Shown piece after piece: positions 6,678-8,601 of a stretch of 8,601 nucleotides of DNA. The stretch is from Candidatus Nanoarchaeia archaeon (lineage in GTDB: Archaea > Nanobdellota > Nanobdellia > Woesearchaeales > CG1-02-33-12), in NCBI GenBank assembly GCA_028711925.1, contig JAQTRH010000041.1:1-8601 (forward strand), read 5' to 3'. Made by a program: the position numbers and the translations under genes. The notes beneath the pieces were generated by a model. That model saw only the letters and a program-made list of their open reading frames with translations. It was not told the DNA's origin and did not search any database. Position 1 is the stretch's first letter. Each line of letters starts with the position of its first letter.

Positions 6678-6901
6678 TAGACAAAACCAAGATAAAAAAA
6701 CAGATTGAGAAGGTAATGCATGACTTCATTAAGGAGCTTAACAAGGCAGAGGGCGTTAAGCAGGATTTTGGCTCTGAAAGAGATAAGTCAACCAGGGATG
6801 TTATAAAAAAAGATCAAGACAAGGATTTCAGAAAACTGATGTTTGAAAACGCCCCTAAAAAAAATCAAGATTTTATTTTAATGGAAAAGAAGCACTGGTA
6901 G
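6674..6901 (+). CDS. gatC: Short GatC-like subunit of tRNA-dependent amidotransferase
   Basis: A 75-residue protein, probably the small subunit of GatCAB, which converts misacylated Asp-tRNA(Asn) or Glu-tRNA(Gln) to the amide form. Evidence: the C-terminal block FRKLMFENAPKKNQDFILMEKKHW (52-75) resembles the GatC ending, in which NAP plus an acidic/basic run and a short beta strand wrap around GatA; gatA follows after 5 nt; and size and charge suit GatC. The N-terminal half (IDKTKIKKQIEKVMHDFIKEL) is one amphipathic helix rather than the usual helical hairpin, and the protein is about 20 residues shorter than bacterial GatC. The ATG overlaps the stop of the translin-like gene, implying translational coupling; no strong ribosome site is visible. 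It could be a lineage-specific small protein that only resembles GatC, but position and ending favour GatC. Confidence 0.65.
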   Translation: MIDKTKIKKQIEKVMHDFIKELNKAEGVKQDFGSERDKSTRDVIKKDQDKDFRKLMFENAPKKNQDFILMEKKHW

Positions 6902-6906
6902 TTCTT

Positions 6907-8268
6907 ATGATAAAAGAAAAGCTTGAAAAATTAAAAAAACAAGAGATTACTGCAAAACAAAACATAGAGTCATTTCTAAAAACAATAAAAGAAAAAGATA
7001 AAACAATTAATGCCTTCCTTTATGTTAACAAAAACGCATTAAAGCAGGCTGAGATTGTTGATGAAAAAATAAAAAAAAGAAAGGCAGGAAAGCTTGCCGG
7101 GCTTGCAATTGCAGTCAAATCAAATATAAATGTTAAGGGAATGCCTGCAAGCTGCGCATCAAAAACACTTGAGAATTATAATGCAACATTTGATGCAGAC
7201 GTAATAAAAAAGATAAAACAGGAAGATGGGATAATAATCGGCATGACAAATATGGATGAGTTTGCCTGCGGAATGTCAGGAACAAGCTCTGCATTCGGGA
7301 AAACAATAAATCCTAAGTGCCATGAAAGAATTCCAGGAGGATCTTCATCTGGTTCTGGAGCAGCTGTTGCAGCTGATATGTGCGATATTGCGCTTGGCTC
7401 TGATACCGGCGGCTCTATAAGAAGCCCTGCATCTAACTGTGGTGTAATTGGCGTAAAGCCTTCGTATGGAAGGGTTTCAAGATACGGCTTGATTGATTTG
7501 GCAATGAGCTTTGACCAAATTGGACCGTTATGTAATGATATTTACGGCTGTGCATTAATGATGGAGGTTATTTCAGGTAAAAGCGATTATGATGCTATAA
7601 TCTTTGACAAATCAGTTGAAAAGTACACTAAGTTCAATAAAATTGAAAAAATAAAGATAGGGATAAGCCCTGAATTCAAAGAGATGTGCGATGACAAGCG
7701 CATATATGAAATTTTTGAAAAGCTTACGAAAAAATTTGCAGATAAAACAAAATCCAGAATAATAGAAAAAAATCTTAAACATGTCAAGCTTGCTGTTCAG
7801 GCATACTATCCTATAGTTTATGTTGAGTTTTTTTCAGGCACAAGAAAGTTTGACGGAAGAAAGTATGGAAAGAAAATAGAGGAAAGCTGCGGAGAAGAGG
7901 TTTTGAAGAGGATAATCTGCGGAAAAGAGATGTCAAAAGCAGAGCATGAGGGGGCATATTATAGGAAGGCATTAAGGGTTAAGGATTTGATAAGGCAGGA
8001 TTTTGAAAATGCATTCAGGGAAGTTGATGTTTTAATAACTCCAGTTGTTCCGGCTATTCCTCCAAAGATTGGAGAAGAGATAACTCCTGAAATAATGTAC
8101 TTTTTTGATGCATTGACAGTTCCTGCAAACCTTGCAGGGATATGCTCTGGAGTTGTTAATGGAGGAATAATTGACAATGTTCCTGTTGGGGTTCAGATAT
8201 CTGCTCCTTTATTCAAGGAAAAGCTCTTGCTTGATATTATGAATTCTTGGCAAGATTTAAATACATAA
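6907..8268 (+). CDS. gatA: Asp-tRNA(Asn)/Glu-tRNA(Gln) amidotransferase subunit A
   Basis: A 453-residue amidase-signature enzyme that releases ammonia from glutamine (or asparagine) for transfer to the misacylated tRNA held by GatB. The Ser-cisSer-Lys triad is present: Lys71 in GLAIAVKSNINVKGMPA, Ser146 in PGGSSSGSGAAVAA (143-156), and Ser170 in GSDTGGSIRSPA (164-175). The spacings match the known GatA triad, so the enzyme should be active. Further GatA marks are TNMDEFACGMSGTSSAFG (114-131), GVKPSYGRVSRYGLIDLAMSFDQIGP (182-207) and the ending NVPVGVQISAP. GatA is usually about 480 residues, so this is compact but complete. The ATG lies 5 nt after the gatC stop with no clear ribosome site, so translation probably depends on coupling. 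GatB is not in the window. Archaea make Gln-tRNA with GatDE, so a GatCAB role in Asn-tRNA formation is likely, though not shown here. Confidence 0.95.
   Translation: MIKEKLEKLKKQEITAKQNIESFLKTIKEKDKTINAFLYVNKNALKQAEIVDEKIKKRKAGKLAGLAIAVKSNINVKGMPASCASKTLENYNATFDADVIKKIKQEDGIIIGMTNMDEFACGMSGTSSAFGKTINPKCHERIPGGSSSGSGAAVAADMCDIALGSDTGGSIRSPASNCGVIGVKPSYGRVSRYGLIDLAMSFDQIGPLCNDIYGCALMMEVISGKSDYDAIIFDKSVEKYTKFNKIEKIKIGISPEFKEMCDDKRIYEIFEKLTKKFADKTKSRIIEKNLKHVKLAVQAYYPIVYVEFFSGTRKFDGRKYGKKIEESCGEEVLKRIICGKEMSKAEHEGAYYRKALRVKDLIRQDFENAFREVDVLITPVVPAIPPKIGEEITPEIMYFFDALTVPANLAGICSGVVNGGIIDNVPVGVQISAPLFKEKLLLDIMNSWQDLNT
8256..8263 (+). promoter_or_regulatory. TATA-like element inside the end of gatA
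   Basis: TTTAAATA, the same octamer as in the translin-like promoter, lies in the last codons of gatA. A start site about 26 nt downstream falls near 8285, about 10 nt before the DJ-1 family ATG, at the edge of the GGGTGG ribosome site. It may give the DJ-1 gene its own promoter. Confidence 0.45.
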
Positions 8269-8284
8269 AAGCATTCCTTATTCC

Positions 8285-8290
8285 GGGTGG
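8285..8290 (+). promoter_or_regulatory. Ribosome binding site of the DJ-1/PfpI gene
   Basis: GGGTGG ends 5 nt before the ATG at 8296 and pairs acceptably with the archaeal anti-Shine-Dalgarno sequence. It supports that ATG as the start. Confidence 0.6.
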
Positions 8291-8295
8291 TTGAG

Positions 8296-8601
8296 ATGGA
8301 TTTAATCGGCAAGTCAGTTGTTATGGTAATTGCTCCTGAAAACTTCAGGGATGAAGAGTTTCTTTTTACAAAAGAGGTTCTTGAAAATCATGATGTTGAT
8401 GTTACTGTTGCATCTAAAGGTGTTTCAAAGGCAAAAGGTTCTCTTGGGGCAACTGTTGATATTGATAAGGAAATAACAGATATAAAAATTGATGATTATG
8501 ATGCATTAGTTTTTGTTGGTGGTTCAGGAACGAATGTTTATTTTAATGATGAAACAGCTTTGGGTATAGCAAGGGACTTTTATGAATCAGGAAAAATAAC
8601 A
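8296..8601 (+). CDS. DJ-1/PfpI family protein, N-terminal part
   Basis: The first 102 residues of a gene running off the right edge. It opens with a Rossmann-like strand (KSVVMVIAPENF), then FRDEEFLFTKEVLEN, VDVTVASKG, a GSLGATVDID turn, and DDYDALVFVGGSGTNVYF, the layout of DJ-1/PfpI proteins (class I glutamine amidotransferase-like fold). Members include archaeal protease-like or deglycase-type proteins and stress chaperones. The FRDEE motif is typical of an archaeal branch of the family. The nucleophile elbow Cys would lie beyond the window, so catalytic competence cannot be judged. The start is supported by GGGTGG 5 nt upstream. The gene lies 27 nt after gatA on the same strand and may be read partly from the gat operon and partly from the internal TATA element. 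Confidence 0.88.
   Translation, partial: MDLIGKSVVMVIAPENFRDEEFLFTKEVLENHDVDVTVASKGVSKAKGSLGATVDIDKEITDIKIDDYDALVFVGGSGTNVYFNDETALGIARDFYESGKIT

Noticed and set aside
6518..6721. Minus-strand ORF of 67 codons opposite the end of the translin-like gene
   Set aside because: It overlaps the translin-gatC junction on the wrong strand. Its Phe/Ser-rich hydrophobic look arises from reversed Lys/Asn/Glu codons.

Overview
The window looks like a piece of an AT-rich archaeal chromosome, most likely from a small-genome DPANN lineage of the Woesearchaeota/Pacearchaeota kind. The archaeal/eukaryotic-type TrpRS, HerA-like ATPase, Trax/translin-like protein, compact GatC/GatA, TATA boxes about 25 nt upstream of leaderless starts, and GAGGTG-type ribosome sites all point to archaea. 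The very large Cys-rich, TSP3-bearing surface protein is typical of DPANN genomes. The lineage is an inference from gene style; no rRNA is present.

Layout, left to right. (1) Bases 1-666, + strand: the 3' end of trpS, followed by a 65-residue two-helix membrane protein. (2) Bases 663-5877, - strand: a 1280-residue type I surface protein, then a 439-residue HerA-like ATPase reading in the same direction 52 nt downstream. The ATPase gene converges on the small membrane protein gene and their stop codons overlap by 4 bp. (3) Bases 5878-6104: an AT-rich divergent promoter region. (4) Bases 6105-8268, + strand: a tight operon of a Trax/translin-like protein, a short GatC-like protein and GatA. The first two genes overlap by 4 bp and the next junction is 5 nt. 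(5) From 8296: the start of a DJ-1/PfpI family gene that runs off the window, with its own TATA-like element inside the end of gatA.

Two themes stand out. The first is tRNA-linked chemistry: TrpRS, tRNA-dependent amidotransferase subunits, and a putative structured-RNA nuclease co-transcribed with them. The second is the cell surface: a secreted, membrane-anchored mosaic of a DNRLRE-like domain, two kinds of Cys-rich modules, three tandem one-disulfide beta domains, an FN3-like domain, five Ca-binding TSP3-like loops, one transmembrane helix and a long, very basic cytoplasmic tail. Its gene holds a perfect 140-bp direct repeat with an in-frame period of 363 bp. I see no CRISPR array, insertion sequence, tRNA or rRNA. 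The most original leads are the surface protein's modular build with its internal DNA repeat, and the translin-gatC-gatA operon.
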